From: Muribaculaceae bacterium
GTDB lineage: Bacteria; Bacteroidota; Bacteroidia; Bacteroidales; Muribaculaceae
NCBI GenBank assembly: GCA_022508985.1
Contig: JAFLUA010000003.1
Coordinates: forward strand, 185,068-249,067
Reading direction: 5' to 3'
DNA: 64,000 nucleotides
Of this stretch, positions 56,490-64,000 are shown in pieces. Numbering within the stretch: position 1 is the stretch's first letter; each line of letters begins with the position of its first letter. The notes under the pieces were generated by a model. That model had not been told where the DNA came from. It saw only the letters and a program-made list of their open reading frames with translations, and searched no databases. The translations under genes were made by a program, and so were the position numbers.

Positions 56490-57815
56490 ATGGATTACGA
56501 AGATAAATACGACGTATCCGGCCGGGAGGTGCCAGAAGACGACAGTGCGGACCTTGTCGCCGATAGCACTGCTGCTGAATCGTTGTCGGCAGATGATATG
56601 GCTGAACATTCGGCTGTTGATGCATCGGCCGATGATGATAGCGAAGACCTTGCCCCGACGTGCTGTAAAAAAGATTATTGTAGAGGTAAGTTGCATAGCT
56701 TCAACTGGCTTGCCGATATTCCCGGAGGCTTTGCCGATAGCGAATATGTGGAGGTGCAATTCAAAAACACTCGTCGCGGTTATTATCGAAACAGTATTCA
56801 CATACCCTTAGAGGTTGGCGACATAGTGGCAGTAGAGGCTTCGCCGGGTCATGATATCGGTACAGTAACACTCATGGGCGACTTGGCCGAATTGCGTATG
56901 CGTCGCTCACTGGGCCGTAATGGAAATATAGCCGATATTCGCAGAGTATTCCGCAAGGCTAAGCCTGTAGACATAGAGAAATATGAAGAGGCTAAATCGC
57001 GAGAACACGATACTATGATACGCTCGAGGCGTATAGCCGAAGAGCTTAACCTCGATATGAAAATAGGCGACGTAGAGTATCAAGGCGATGGCAATAAAGC
57101 AATATTCTATTATATAGCAGATGAGCGTGTCGATTTCAGACAGCTTATAAAAGTTTTGGCCGAGACGTTTAAGGTGCGCATCGAGATGAAGCAAATAGGT
57201 GCTCGCCAAGAGGCCGGACGTATAGGCGGTATCGGACCTTGTGGTCGGCCCTTATGTTGCTCGCAGTGGATGACAAATTTTGTGTCGGTTGCCACAAGTG
57301 CTGCTCGTTATCAAGATATATCACTAAACCCACAGAAGTTGGCGGGCCAATGTGCAAAATTGAAATGTTGCCTTAACTTTGAAGTTGATGCTTATGTCGA
57401 GGCTACAAAGCGTATGCCGCCTCGCGATGTAAGGTTGGAGACGGCCGATGCCACCTATTACCACTTCAAGAGCGATATTTTCAATCGATTGGTAACGTAT
57501 TCTACCGATAAAAATATAGCGGCCAACCTCGTTACAATACCCGCCAAGCGTGTATTCGACATAATAGCAATGAACAAAGCCGGCGAAAAACCGCTATCTT
57601 TATTAGCCGAAGGCGATGAAACACCCAAAGCTAAATCGGAGTTTGGCGATATCCTTGGTGAAGATGACGATTTGGCCCGTTTCGATAAAAAGAAGCGAAA
57701 AAAGAAGAAAAATAATCAGCCGCAAGGTGGTGCACAGAAGTATAAAAACCGATACCATCGGAAGCCCGGAGATAATAATGGGCACAACGACCCGACTCCG
57801 ACAAACAATGGATAG
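56490..57815 (+). CDS. ricT: RicT/YaaT-like PSP1-domain protein
   Basis: A 441-residue protein. Its N-terminus (about 1-60) is acidic and disordered. The PSP1 domain (about 60-320) contains the conserved cysteines CCKKDYCRGKLHSF, GPCGRPLCCSQWM and GQCAKLKCCLNFEVD, which in B. subtilis RicT bind iron-sulfur clusters. The C-terminal 60 residues are basic (KKKRKKKKNNQ). In B. subtilis RicT with RicA and RicF forms the Y-complex that directs RNase Y. The gene starts 2 bases after rny, which supports the same partnership here. It overlaps gldH by 8 bases. Confidence 0.93.
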   Translation: MDYEDKYDVSGREVPEDDSADLVADSTAAESLSADDMAEHSAVDASADDDSEDLAPTCCKKDYCRGKLHSFNWLADIPGGFADSEYVEVQFKNTRRGYYRNSIHIPLEVGDIVAVEASPGHDIGTVTLMGDLAELRMRRSLGRNGNIADIRRVFRKAKPVDIEKYEEAKSREHDTMIRSRRIAEELNLDMKIGDVEYQGDGNKAIFYYIADERVDFRQLIKVLAETFKVRIEMKQIGARQEAGRIGGIGPCGRPLCCSQWMTNFVSVATSAARYQDISLNPQKLAGQCAKLKCCLNFEVDAYVEATKRMPPRDVRLETADATYYHFKSDIFNRLVTYSTDKNIAANLVTIPAKRVFDIIAMNKAGEKPLSLLAEGDETPKAKSEFGDILGEDDDLARFDKKKRKKKKNNQPQGGAQKYKNRYHRKPGDNNGHNDPTPTNNG

Positions 57816-58311
57816 AATAGTAAAATATAAAATGAGTGTGCTTGCCGCAGTTGCTTTTCTAATGGCTTCCTGCGGCATGGCCGGCTCTCGTGGCAATGGT
57901 GTCGACAATTATTTCAGCGCATTTACTACATTCGAAAACCAAGAATGGAGTTATGGGAGAAAAATTGAATTTAGAGTTGACACCTTGCGCGATAGTGTGG
58001 CTACGGGAGGCTCTCTTATGTTGTCGTTACGCCATACGGCTGGATATGAGTATAGCAATTTATGGATAGAACTCACCTATCCCTCGGCAGATTCTATATC
58101 AACCGATACCTTCAATATCACTCTGGCCGACGATTTCGGTCACTGGCGAGGACGCGGTAGCGGTCCTTCGATACAGAAGAGCGACATCCTTAAGCGAGAC
58201 TTTACTTTGATAAAAGGTAGTGTCGTCGGGCTTCGTCACATAATGCGCCCCGACACTATAAGCGGGATAGAACAAATAGGTATAATTTATTTGCCGGTAA
58301 AAGATAAATAA
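57808..58311 (+). CDS. gldH: Gliding-motility lipoprotein GldH
   Basis: A 167-residue lipoprotein. The ATG at 57808 is chosen since it puts the lipobox LMASC in a proper signal peptide (MDRIVKYKMSVLAAVAFLMASC); upstream in-frame starts would bury it. Family landmarks are FTTFENQEWSYGRKIEFRVDTL, LSLRHTAGYEYSNLWIELTYP and the conserved IEQIGIIYLP end. GldH is a periplasmic lipoprotein needed for gliding in Flavobacterium and is kept in non-gliding Bacteroidales. It overlaps ricT (ATGGATAG) and shares one base with the next gene. Confidence 0.92.
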   Translation: MDRIVKYKMSVLAAVAFLMASCGMAGSRGNGVDNYFSAFTTFENQEWSYGRKIEFRVDTLRDSVATGGSLMLSLRHTAGYEYSNLWIELTYPSADSISTDTFNITLADDFGHWRGRGSGPSIQKSDILKRDFTLIKGSVVGLRHIMRPDTISGIEQIGIIYLPVKDK

Positions 58312-58937
58312 TGAAGCACAATTACGACAGCATTCTTTTTGATATGGATGGCACTCTATGGGATGCCGTTGAAAGCTATTGTGAATTATGGAATAGAACA
58401 ATCGACTACTGCTGTCCGCAAGTGGGGCATGTAGGCTACGATAAACTCGCGGCATTGATGGGTTATCATCTAAGCTATATTCACCAGCAAGTTGTTGGCG
58501 ATGCTTGTCCGCTCGATATGTTCCACGAAAGGCTCACTATTGTTGAAAAAGAGATAATGCGAAGCCTTGGAGGAACATTATATCCAGGCGTCGAAGAAAC
58601 TATTGCAGAGCTGGCTAAAAGTCACAAGCTTTTTATGGTGAGCAACTGTACGGCCGATGGCCTTCCCGATTTTTTTGCCATAACAGGTTTGGGGCAATAT
58701 TTTGTCGACAGTGTCTCTTATGGTGAAAACGGACTGGAAAAAGACCAAAATATAGATATGATTGTTAAGAAACACAGATTGCAACGGCCACTCTATGTTG
58801 GCGATACGCGCGGCGACTGTGCTTCGGCCCATAAAGCCGGTCTGCCGTTTGCCTGGGCTACCTATGGATTTGGTAAAGATGTTGTGGGAGCTGAGCATAT
58901 CTTGAATTCTATAACAGATTTATTGGCGATAAGCTAA
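58311..58937 (+). CDS. HAD-family phosphatase
   Basis: A 208-residue HAD hydrolase. Motif I is DMDGTLWD (nucleophile Asp11, acid Asp13), a helical cap occupies about 25-80, motif II is MVSNC, and motif IV is YVGDTRGDCASAHKAG. This resembles the phosphoglycolate phosphatase or nucleotidase group and it is cytoplasmic. The substrate is not predictable from sequence. Its ATG shares one base with the gldH stop. Confidence 0.92.
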   Translation: MKHNYDSILFDMDGTLWDAVESYCELWNRTIDYCCPQVGHVGYDKLAALMGYHLSYIHQQVVGDACPLDMFHERLTIVEKEIMRSLGGTLYPGVEETIAELAKSHKLFMVSNCTADGLPDFFAITGLGQYFVDSVSYGENGLEKDQNIDMIVKKHRLQRPLYVGDTRGDCASAHKAGLPFAWATYGFGKDVVGAEHILNSITDLLAIS

Positions 58938-58945
58938 ACATTTCA

Positions 58946-60160
58946 ATGACTTGTAGAACAGATAAAAATAATATAAATCTGCTTGGACACTCAGAGCAAA
59001 ATATAAGGCTTGAGCGATTAAAAGCACTAATGGCAGAGGCTGCCATAGAGCGTGCTCTCATTCGCGATAATGCCAACATCTACTATCTCACGGGGCGCGT
59101 GTTCAGAGGTTATATCTATATTGATATAGCATTAGAGCGCCCGTTGTATTTCGTGCGTCAGCCTAAGCATCTTCATTGCGAAGCCGATAGCTGCTTGTTT
59201 TTTATACGCAAGCCCGAAGAGATTGCAAATATACTGTCGGAGAATAATATAGAGCGACAATCGCCAGTAGCATTAGAACTTGACGCTATAAATTTTAGTG
59301 AAGCGCTACGATTGTCTTCATGTTTTGGACAAACTCCCGAGAAAAATTTATCGCCACTATTACGACAAAGTAGGGCAATAAAAACCTTGCGAGAACAAGA
59401 TATGCTACGGGCATCGGGCGTAAAGCAATCGTTTGTATATGGAAGATTGCCGCGCTATTTCCGCGAAGGGATGACCGATATAGAATTTCAAATAGAGATA
59501 GAGCGGGCATCGCGCCTTGAAGGTTGCTTAGGTCAATTCAGAGTGGCCGGAGGCGATATGGAACTATTCATGGGCAATGTATTGACCGGCGACAATGGCG
59601 ACAATCCCTCTCCCTACGATTTTGCTATGGGAGGTGAAGGGGCCGACCCGTCGCTGCCCGTAGGTGCCAACGGCACTGTTATACGGCCCAGTAAGCCTGT
59701 AATGGTCGATGTTAACGGCAATTACAATGGATATATGACAGATATGACGCGCATGTATATTTCTGGAAACATACCTCCTGAAGTGGAGCACGCCAACAAT
59801 GTGTCGATTGAAATATGCAACTCCCTGGCGGCCATGATGAAGCCCGGAGTAAAGGCATCGGAGCTGTATAACAAAGCCCTCGAAATAGCAACAGCTGCAG
59901 GCCTTGCCGATAATTTCATGGGACATAACAGTCACGCCGGTTTTGTGGGGCATGGTTGCGGTATTGAAGTAAACGAATTGCCCGTGTTAGCACCGCGATC
60001 GCGTGATGTGCTTGCCGAAGGAAATGTTATAGCTGTCGAGCCTAAATTTGTAATACCCGGCATTGGGGCTGTGGGCATTGAAAACACCTATATTGTTCAC
60101 AAACAGGCGCCGGCAGAAGTTATAACGACAGCGCCGACTGAAATAACGACACTTGACTGA
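58946..60160 (+). CDS. M24 family Xaa-Pro peptidase
   Basis: A 404-residue pita-bread-fold metallopeptidase. The N-terminal creatinase-like domain (about 20-150) starts RLKALMAEAAIERALIRDNANIYYLTGRVF. The metal ligands of the C-terminal domain are visible: Asp and Asp in VMVDVNGNYNGYMTDMTRMY, His in NSHAGFVGHGCGIEVNELP, Glu in VIAVEPKFV and Glu in VGIENTYIV. It would cleave peptides ahead of proline in the cytoplasm; no signal peptide. It is 8 bases after the HAD gene and 12 bases before cca. Confidence 0.94.
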   Translation: MTCRTDKNNINLLGHSEQNIRLERLKALMAEAAIERALIRDNANIYYLTGRVFRGYIYIDIALERPLYFVRQPKHLHCEADSCLFFIRKPEEIANILSENNIERQSPVALELDAINFSEALRLSSCFGQTPEKNLSPLLRQSRAIKTLREQDMLRASGVKQSFVYGRLPRYFREGMTDIEFQIEIERASRLEGCLGQFRVAGGDMELFMGNVLTGDNGDNPSPYDFAMGGEGADPSLPVGANGTVIRPSKPVMVDVNGNYNGYMTDMTRMYISGNIPPEVEHANNVSIEICNSLAAMMKPGVKASELYNKALEIATAAGLADNFMGHNSHAGFVGHGCGIEVNELPVLAPRSRDVLAEGNVIAVEPKFVIPGIGAVGIENTYIVHKQAPAEVITTAPTEITTLD

Positions 60161-60172
60161 TGAATATTTAAT

Positions 60173-61603
60173 ATGAATCTCGGTAACAAATTAAAAAGAA
60201 AAATATTTCGTACCGTAGGCGAAACAGCCGATAGCATGGGCCGTGAGGTATATGTTGTCGGGGGCTACGTACGCGATATTATTATAGGTCGACCATCGAA
60301 AGATATCGATTTTGTTACCGTGGGTTCAGGCATTGAGTTGGCCGAAGCCGTTGCGCAAAAACTGGGTCGAGGCACTCACCTGGCAGTATATCGCAATTAT
60401 GGTACAGCCCAACTCAAGAAAGGCGATTTAGAATTGGAGTTTGTAGGCGCACGTCGTGAATCATATCGACGTGAGTCGCGAAATCCTATTGTGGAAGACG
60501 GCACTCTTGCCGAAGATTTGGCGCGTCGCGACTTTACCATCAACGCCCTTGCCATAAGAGTGAATGCCGACGGCTTTGGCGAAGTAATAGATAATTATGG
60601 TGGTGTTGAAGATATCGCCAACGGCATAATACAGACACCTCTCGACGCCGATATCACATTTAGCGACGACCCGTTGAGAATGTTGCGTGCAATCCGTTTT
60701 GCAACGCAATTGCAATTTAATATCCATCCTGAAACATTTGAGGCAATACGTCGTAATGCCGCCCGTATAGAAATAATAAGTGCCGAGCGAATTAAGGACG
60801 AATTGTTCAAAATAATGGCCTCGCCACGCCCTTCGGTGGGGTGGATTTTATTGCTGCAATCGGGCCTGTTAGATATAATATTGCCCGAGTTGTCGCGTAT
60901 GAAAGGCATTGATGTCGTAAATGGCCGCGCGCACAAAGACAATTTTTATCATACAATGACCGTCCTCGACAGTGTTGCCGCTGTGTCTGATAAAATATGG
61001 CTGCGGTGGGCGGCTCTTTTTCACGATATAGGTAAGCCGGCGACAAAACATTACGACCCTGTTCGCGGCTGGACTTTCCATAACCATAATTTTGTTGGAG
61101 CCAAAATGGTGAAAACAATATTCAGGCGAATGAAGTTCCCCCTGGGCGCCGACCTCGCCTACGTTGCCAAGCTTGTAGAACTGCACATGCGCCCCATCGT
61201 TTTGGTTGAAGACGAAGTTACCGACAGCGCTATCCGCCGTCTTGCCAATTATGCAGAAGAAGACCTTGCCGATTTGATGATATTGGCGCGTGCCGATATA
61301 ACAAGTCGCGACGAAGCTCGTAAGGCTCGTTATCTGGCTAATTTCGACCTCGTTGAAGAAAAGTTCCGTACGACACACGAAAAAGATGTCGAGCGAAACA
61401 GAAAAAATCCTGTCGACGGCACCGAAATAATGGCTTTGTTCGGATTATCGCAAGGCCCCGATGTAGGGTTTTTTGTGAAAAATCTCAAGCAGGCAATAAA
61501 AGACTGCGAGATAGACGATACGCGCGAAGCCGCCTTTTCTTATTTACTGCAACTGGCTCGACAACGAGGGGTGGAGCCTTTATATAATCCCCTTGCCGAA
61601 TAA
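60173..61603 (+). CDS. cca: CCA-adding tRNA nucleotidyltransferase with HD domain
   Basis: A 476-residue class II nucleotidyltransferase. The active site start is VYVVGGYVRDIIIGRPSKDIDFVTVG (GG..RD..G..DxD), followed by EFVGARRESY, DLARRDFTINALAI and the DDPLRMLRAIRFATQL block. A C-terminal HD domain (LRWAALFHDIGKPATKHY) is present, as in bacterial Cca that also repairs 3' ends. It adds CCA to tRNAs, in agreement with tRNA-Leu here lacking an encoded CCA. It lies 12 bases after the M24 gene. Confidence 0.95.
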   Translation: MNLGNKLKRKIFRTVGETADSMGREVYVVGGYVRDIIIGRPSKDIDFVTVGSGIELAEAVAQKLGRGTHLAVYRNYGTAQLKKGDLELEFVGARRESYRRESRNPIVEDGTLAEDLARRDFTINALAIRVNADGFGEVIDNYGGVEDIANGIIQTPLDADITFSDDPLRMLRAIRFATQLQFNIHPETFEAIRRNAARIEIISAERIKDELFKIMASPRPSVGWILLLQSGLLDIILPELSRMKGIDVVNGRAHKDNFYHTMTVLDSVAAVSDKIWLRWAALFHDIGKPATKHYDPVRGWTFHNHNFVGAKMVKTIFRRMKFPLGADLAYVAKLVELHMRPIVLVEDEVTDSAIRRLANYAEEDLADLMILARADITSRDEARKARYLANFDLVEEKFRTTHEKDVERNRKNPVDGTEIMALFGLSQGPDVGFFVKNLKQAIKDCEIDDTREAAFSYLLQLARQRGVEPLYNPLAE

Positions 61604-61622
61604 ATAAACACCGCGATTTAAT

Positions 61623-61955
61623 ATGTATTACGTAACGAAACGACTTGAAATTTCGGCCTCGCATAGGCTTGAACTCGACTACGAGAGCAAGTGTACGGCC
61701 TTGCATGGCCATAACTGGATAATTACAGTTTATTGTCGCGCTGAAAAACTTAATTCTAATGGCATGGTTGTTGATTTCACTGATATCAAAAAGACAATAA
61801 GCGAACGACTCGACCATCAGTGCCTAAACGACACGTTGCCATTCAACCCTACTGCCGAGAACATAGCGCGTTGGATATGTGATAACGTGACAAATTGCTA
61901 CAGAGTTGACGTGCAAGAGAGCGAAGGAAATGTTGCATCGTATGAAAGAGACTGA
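61623..61955 (+). CDS. queD: 6-carboxytetrahydropterin synthase QueD
   Basis: A 110-residue enzyme of the 6-pyruvoyl-tetrahydropterin synthase family. Zinc ligands are His14 in SASHRL and His28 and His30 in LHGHNW; the catalytic Cys24 lies between (SKCTALHGH). It converts dihydroneopterin triphosphate to 6-carboxytetrahydropterin on the route to 7-deazaguanine and queuosine. queE overlaps its 3' end. It follows cca by 19 bases. No preQ1-type riboswitch is visible in front of it. Confidence 0.96.
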   Translation: MYYVTKRLEISASHRLELDYESKCTALHGHNWIITVYCRAEKLNSNGMVVDFTDIKKTISERLDHQCLNDTLPFNPTAENIARWICDNVTNCYRVDVQESEGNVASYERD

Positions 61956-62502
61956 TAAATATATTGTTAACGAAATATTTTACTCTCTTCAGGGAGAAGG
62001 GTATTATACCGGCACTCCGGCGGTATTCTTGCGTTTCTCCGGGTGTAATCGCCGCTGTTCGTTTTGCGATACCGACTACCAAAGTGGAATCGAAATGAGC
62101 GCAGATGAGATTGCCGACGCTTGCTCGGCATATCCTGCAAAACATCTTGTGGCAACGGGTGGCGAGCCTTTGTTGCAGCTTGATAGCGCTTTGTTGAGAA
62201 AACTCAAGGCAAAGGGTTTTTATGTGCAAATAGAAACGAACGGTACTCTTCCGGCACCACCCGAAGTAGATTGGGTTACCTGTTCACCGAAGGAAGCACC
62301 TTGGGCAATTGATCGTGTTGATGAACTGAAAATAGTATATCAGGGCGTTGATGTGGAAGAAACAGCCGCAATTTTTGGCACTCCATTGAGATATTTACAG
62401 CCGTGTTCAGGCGTAAATGTCCATGAAACAATCGATTACATTTTGTCGCACCCCCAGTGGCGCCTATCATTGCAGACTCACAAATTGATAGATATAAAAT
62501 GA
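61942..62502 (+). CDS. queE: 7-carboxy-7-deazaguanine synthase QueE
   Basis: A 186-residue radical-SAM enzyme. The start ATG at 61942 (MKETDKYIVNEIFYSLQGEG) gives the usual N-terminus; it overlaps queD by 14 bases. The cluster motif is CNRRCSFC (Cys35, Cys39, Cys42), the family CX3CX2C pattern, and the SAM-binding ATGGEPLLQ and IETNGTLP blocks follow. It makes 7-carboxy-7-deazaguanine from the QueD product. The next gene overlaps its stop (ATGA). Confidence 0.95.
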   Translation: MKETDKYIVNEIFYSLQGEGYYTGTPAVFLRFSGCNRRCSFCDTDYQSGIEMSADEIADACSAYPAKHLVATGGEPLLQLDSALLRKLKAKGFYVQIETNGTLPAPPEVDWVTCSPKEAPWAIDRVDELKIVYQGVDVEETAAIFGTPLRYLQPCSGVNVHETIDYILSHPQWRLSLQTHKLIDIK

Positions 62503-63701
62503 GGCGTTTTTTTATTCTGATATCGTTTTTGCTGGTATTGTCGGGTGTGAGCACCAAGGCAGAGGAGCGTGATACGACCGTTTATTTTGTCAATGTTTAC
62601 CCGGGCCCAGAAGTTTATGAGCTCGAGGGTCATTCTGCCATCCTTGTAGAAATATCAGGACAACAACCTCTTGCCTATAACTTTGGAGTCTTCGACTTCG
62701 AAGCCCCCAATTTTGTATATCGTTTTGTAAAAGGCGAAACCGATTACCGCGCCGTTGAATGGCCTCAGTGGGCTTTTCTGGAGTCGTATGCCCGCCAGGG
62801 ACGACGTGTTGTCGCTCATGAACTTAATTTCGATAGTGCCCAAAAAGCGCGATTGATATCGTTGTTGCGTGAAAATGTGAAGCCTGAAAATGCCGTTTAT
62901 AGGTATAATTATGTGAAAGATAATTGTGCAACCCGCCCTCTCGCAGTTGTAGAGCGTGCCGCCGGCGATACTCTTCTTCTTGGGCCGTCACACTTTGAAA
63001 CAGAGGCGAATAAAGAACCGACGTTCCGCAACGTAATGCGCTATTACCATAAAAACTATCCGTGGTATCAATTTGGCATCGACCTCGCCCTTGGCTATGG
63101 CATTGATTATCGGATAAATAACCGCGAGACTGCTTTTGCACCAACCGAGCTCGACCATATGCTGTCGCAGGCAAGTGTCGGCGGTATAGCCCTCGTAAAA
63201 GACACGCACGTTTTGGTTGATGTGCCGTCGGATAATGCAATTAAAGGGCCAACGCCGTGGTATGCTACTCCAATGTTTATCTCTTTGCTCATTTTTGTTG
63301 TAGCGCTCATTATCACAGTAAGAGATTTGCGTCGTCGGCGCGTGACCCCCTGGTTTGATGCCATTTATTTTGCCATTTTGGGTATAGCCGGATTGGTGTT
63401 GACATTCCTCATCTTTATCTCCGTCCACGAGGCAACCTCTCCCAACTTGTTGTATTTATGGCTAAACCCCTTATGCCTGCTCGTGCCGATTCTGATTTGG
63501 ATAAAACGCGCCAAAATAGTGCTTATATGGTGGCAAATAATTAACTTTGTGGTGCTTTTACTCCTTGTCGCCGCTTGGTATTTTTTGCCACAATCGGCAA
63601 ATGCCGCGTTTTTGCCATTGGTGTTGGCCGATATGATGAGGAGTGCGAGTTTTGTGTATATTAATAGCAAGCAACGATATAGTTTAATAAAACTGAAATA
63701 A
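62499..63701 (+). CDS. DUF4105 exported membrane protein
   Basis: A 400-residue protein starting at the ATG at 62499, which overlaps the queE stop by 4 bases and places the signal peptide (MRRFFILISFLLVLSGVSTKA) at the start. The DUF4105 domain (about 25-240) includes YPGPEVYELEGHSAIL, NFGVFDF and YNYVKDNCATRP, whose His and Cys residues suggest a papain-like NlpC/P60-type active site; that reading is mine. The C-terminal 150 residues have four to five membrane helices. Found in Bacteroidota; function unknown. Confidence 0.88.
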   Translation: MRRFFILISFLLVLSGVSTKAEERDTTVYFVNVYPGPEVYELEGHSAILVEISGQQPLAYNFGVFDFEAPNFVYRFVKGETDYRAVEWPQWAFLESYARQGRRVVAHELNFDSAQKARLISLLRENVKPENAVYRYNYVKDNCATRPLAVVERAAGDTLLLGPSHFETEANKEPTFRNVMRYYHKNYPWYQFGIDLALGYGIDYRINNRETAFAPTELDHMLSQASVGGIALVKDTHVLVDVPSDNAIKGPTPWYATPMFISLLIFVVALIITVRDLRRRRVTPWFDAIYFAILGIAGLVLTFLIFISVHEATSPNLLYLWLNPLCLLVPILIWIKRAKIVLIWWQIINFVVLLLLVAAWYFLPQSANAAFLPLVLADMMRSASFVYINSKQRYSLIKLK

Positions 63702-63703
63702 TC

Positions 63704-64000
63704 ATGAATAGACAAATTTTGTTGCTGGCAGCGTTTATTACGGGTTGCATGAATTTAATGGCACACCAAAAGATTTTTCATACAAGTTCTGATGCTATCA
63801 AGCTTCTGCAAGATGACTTTGAAAGCACTTGGAAAGTCAATCCGGAGCTCAAACCGGATATTCTTGAAACAATCGCTTCAAGCATTGCTTTTATTTCCGA
63901 TAAAGATTCAATCGTAATTGACAATCTAAAGGATTGGGAATCTTTTGACTTTGTAATATTGACCAACAAGGGTGATTCTGCCGAAGTCCGAGTGACACGA
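63704..64000 (+). CDS. Exported protein, partial (3' end beyond window)
   Basis: Starts at the ATG at 63704, 2 bases after the DUF4105 stop, and is open at the window edge (99 codons seen). The N-terminus MNRQILLLAAFITGCMNLMA is a signal peptide; Cys15 in FITGC could be a lipoprotein anchor, or cleavage could follow LMA. The visible mature part is charged and helical with no recognised domain. Confidence 0.65.
   Translation, partial: MNRQILLLAAFITGCMNLMAHQKIFHTSSDAIKLLQDDFESTWKVNPELKPDILETIASSIAFISDKDSIVIDNLKDWESFDFVILTNKGDSAEVRVTR

Noticed and set aside
61604..61622. preQ1 riboswitch before queD
   Set aside because: Only 19 bases separate cca and queD, too short for an aptamer.
1..64000. 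CRISPR array, insertion sequence, rRNA operon or prophage
   Set aside because: No regularly spaced repeats, transposase, integrase, rRNA or phage structural genes were found in the window.

Overview
The window looks like chromosomal DNA of a gut-type Bacteroidales, plausibly Muribaculaceae or a close relative; the family assignment is inference. The support is a TonB-dependent receptor with a carboxypeptidase-like N-terminal domain, GldH, RicT, WbqC, DUF3256 and DUF4105 proteins, a Rho factor with a huge disordered insert, T9SS-like C-terminal tails, a mucin-type M60 peptidase, and repeated promoters of the Bacteroidota form TTG/TTTG-N18-20-TAnnTTTG (for example before ybeY, rho, zapB, tRNA-Leu and the glycogen operon).

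Layout. 1-2578 (-): TonB receptor cut by the window edge. 2861-11849 (-): six adjacent genes for exported proteins centred on a 1661-residue TPR-CHAT protease-like protein, with MORN, SH3, Ig-like and unrecognised partners. 12191-15098 (+): ybeY, mnmG, a perfect 16-bp parS-like site, apt, terminator. 15331-26220 (+): glycogen cluster (debranching enzyme, GT4-like glycosyltransferase, GH57), then a cytidylate kinase-like protein, a TrmH-family methylase, an S66 LD-carboxypeptidase and a 1396-residue M60 metallopeptidase. 26307-27775 (-): PlsC-like acyltransferase and GtrA-like membrane protein. 28109-33395: AT-rich accessory island with a nuclease-methylase fusion, an HsdS specificity subunit, a HEPN-like third gene and a convergent tail-anchored protein; it ends at tRNA-Leu(CAA), with an exact tandem 11-mer beside the tRNA and a GC-rich orphan at the other edge. 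33760-41883 (-): tightly packed operon of aminotransferase, DEAD-box helicase, DUF3256, xseA, xseB, GH3-family protein and alkaline phosphatase.

42270-45772: secreted protein with a C-terminal sorting-like tail, HerA-like ATPase (-), helix-hairpin-helix DUF4332 protein. 46045-50128 (+): rho, lepB, wbqC. 50129-50584: AT-rich gap with a terminator. 50585-53998 (-): large exported FN3-type protein. 54176-64000 (+): zapB-like, zapA, a structured RNA candidate (possibly 6S RNA), rny, ricT, gldH, HAD phosphatase, M24 peptidase, cca, queD, queE, DUF4105 protein and a partial exported protein.

The most interesting items are the exported CHAT-TPR/MORN/SH3 cluster, the compact restriction-modification island with its candidate HEPN RNase, the parS site next to mnmG, the rny-ricT adjacency, and the structured RNA between zapA and rny. 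All functional statements rest on motif recognition by eye; no database search was run.
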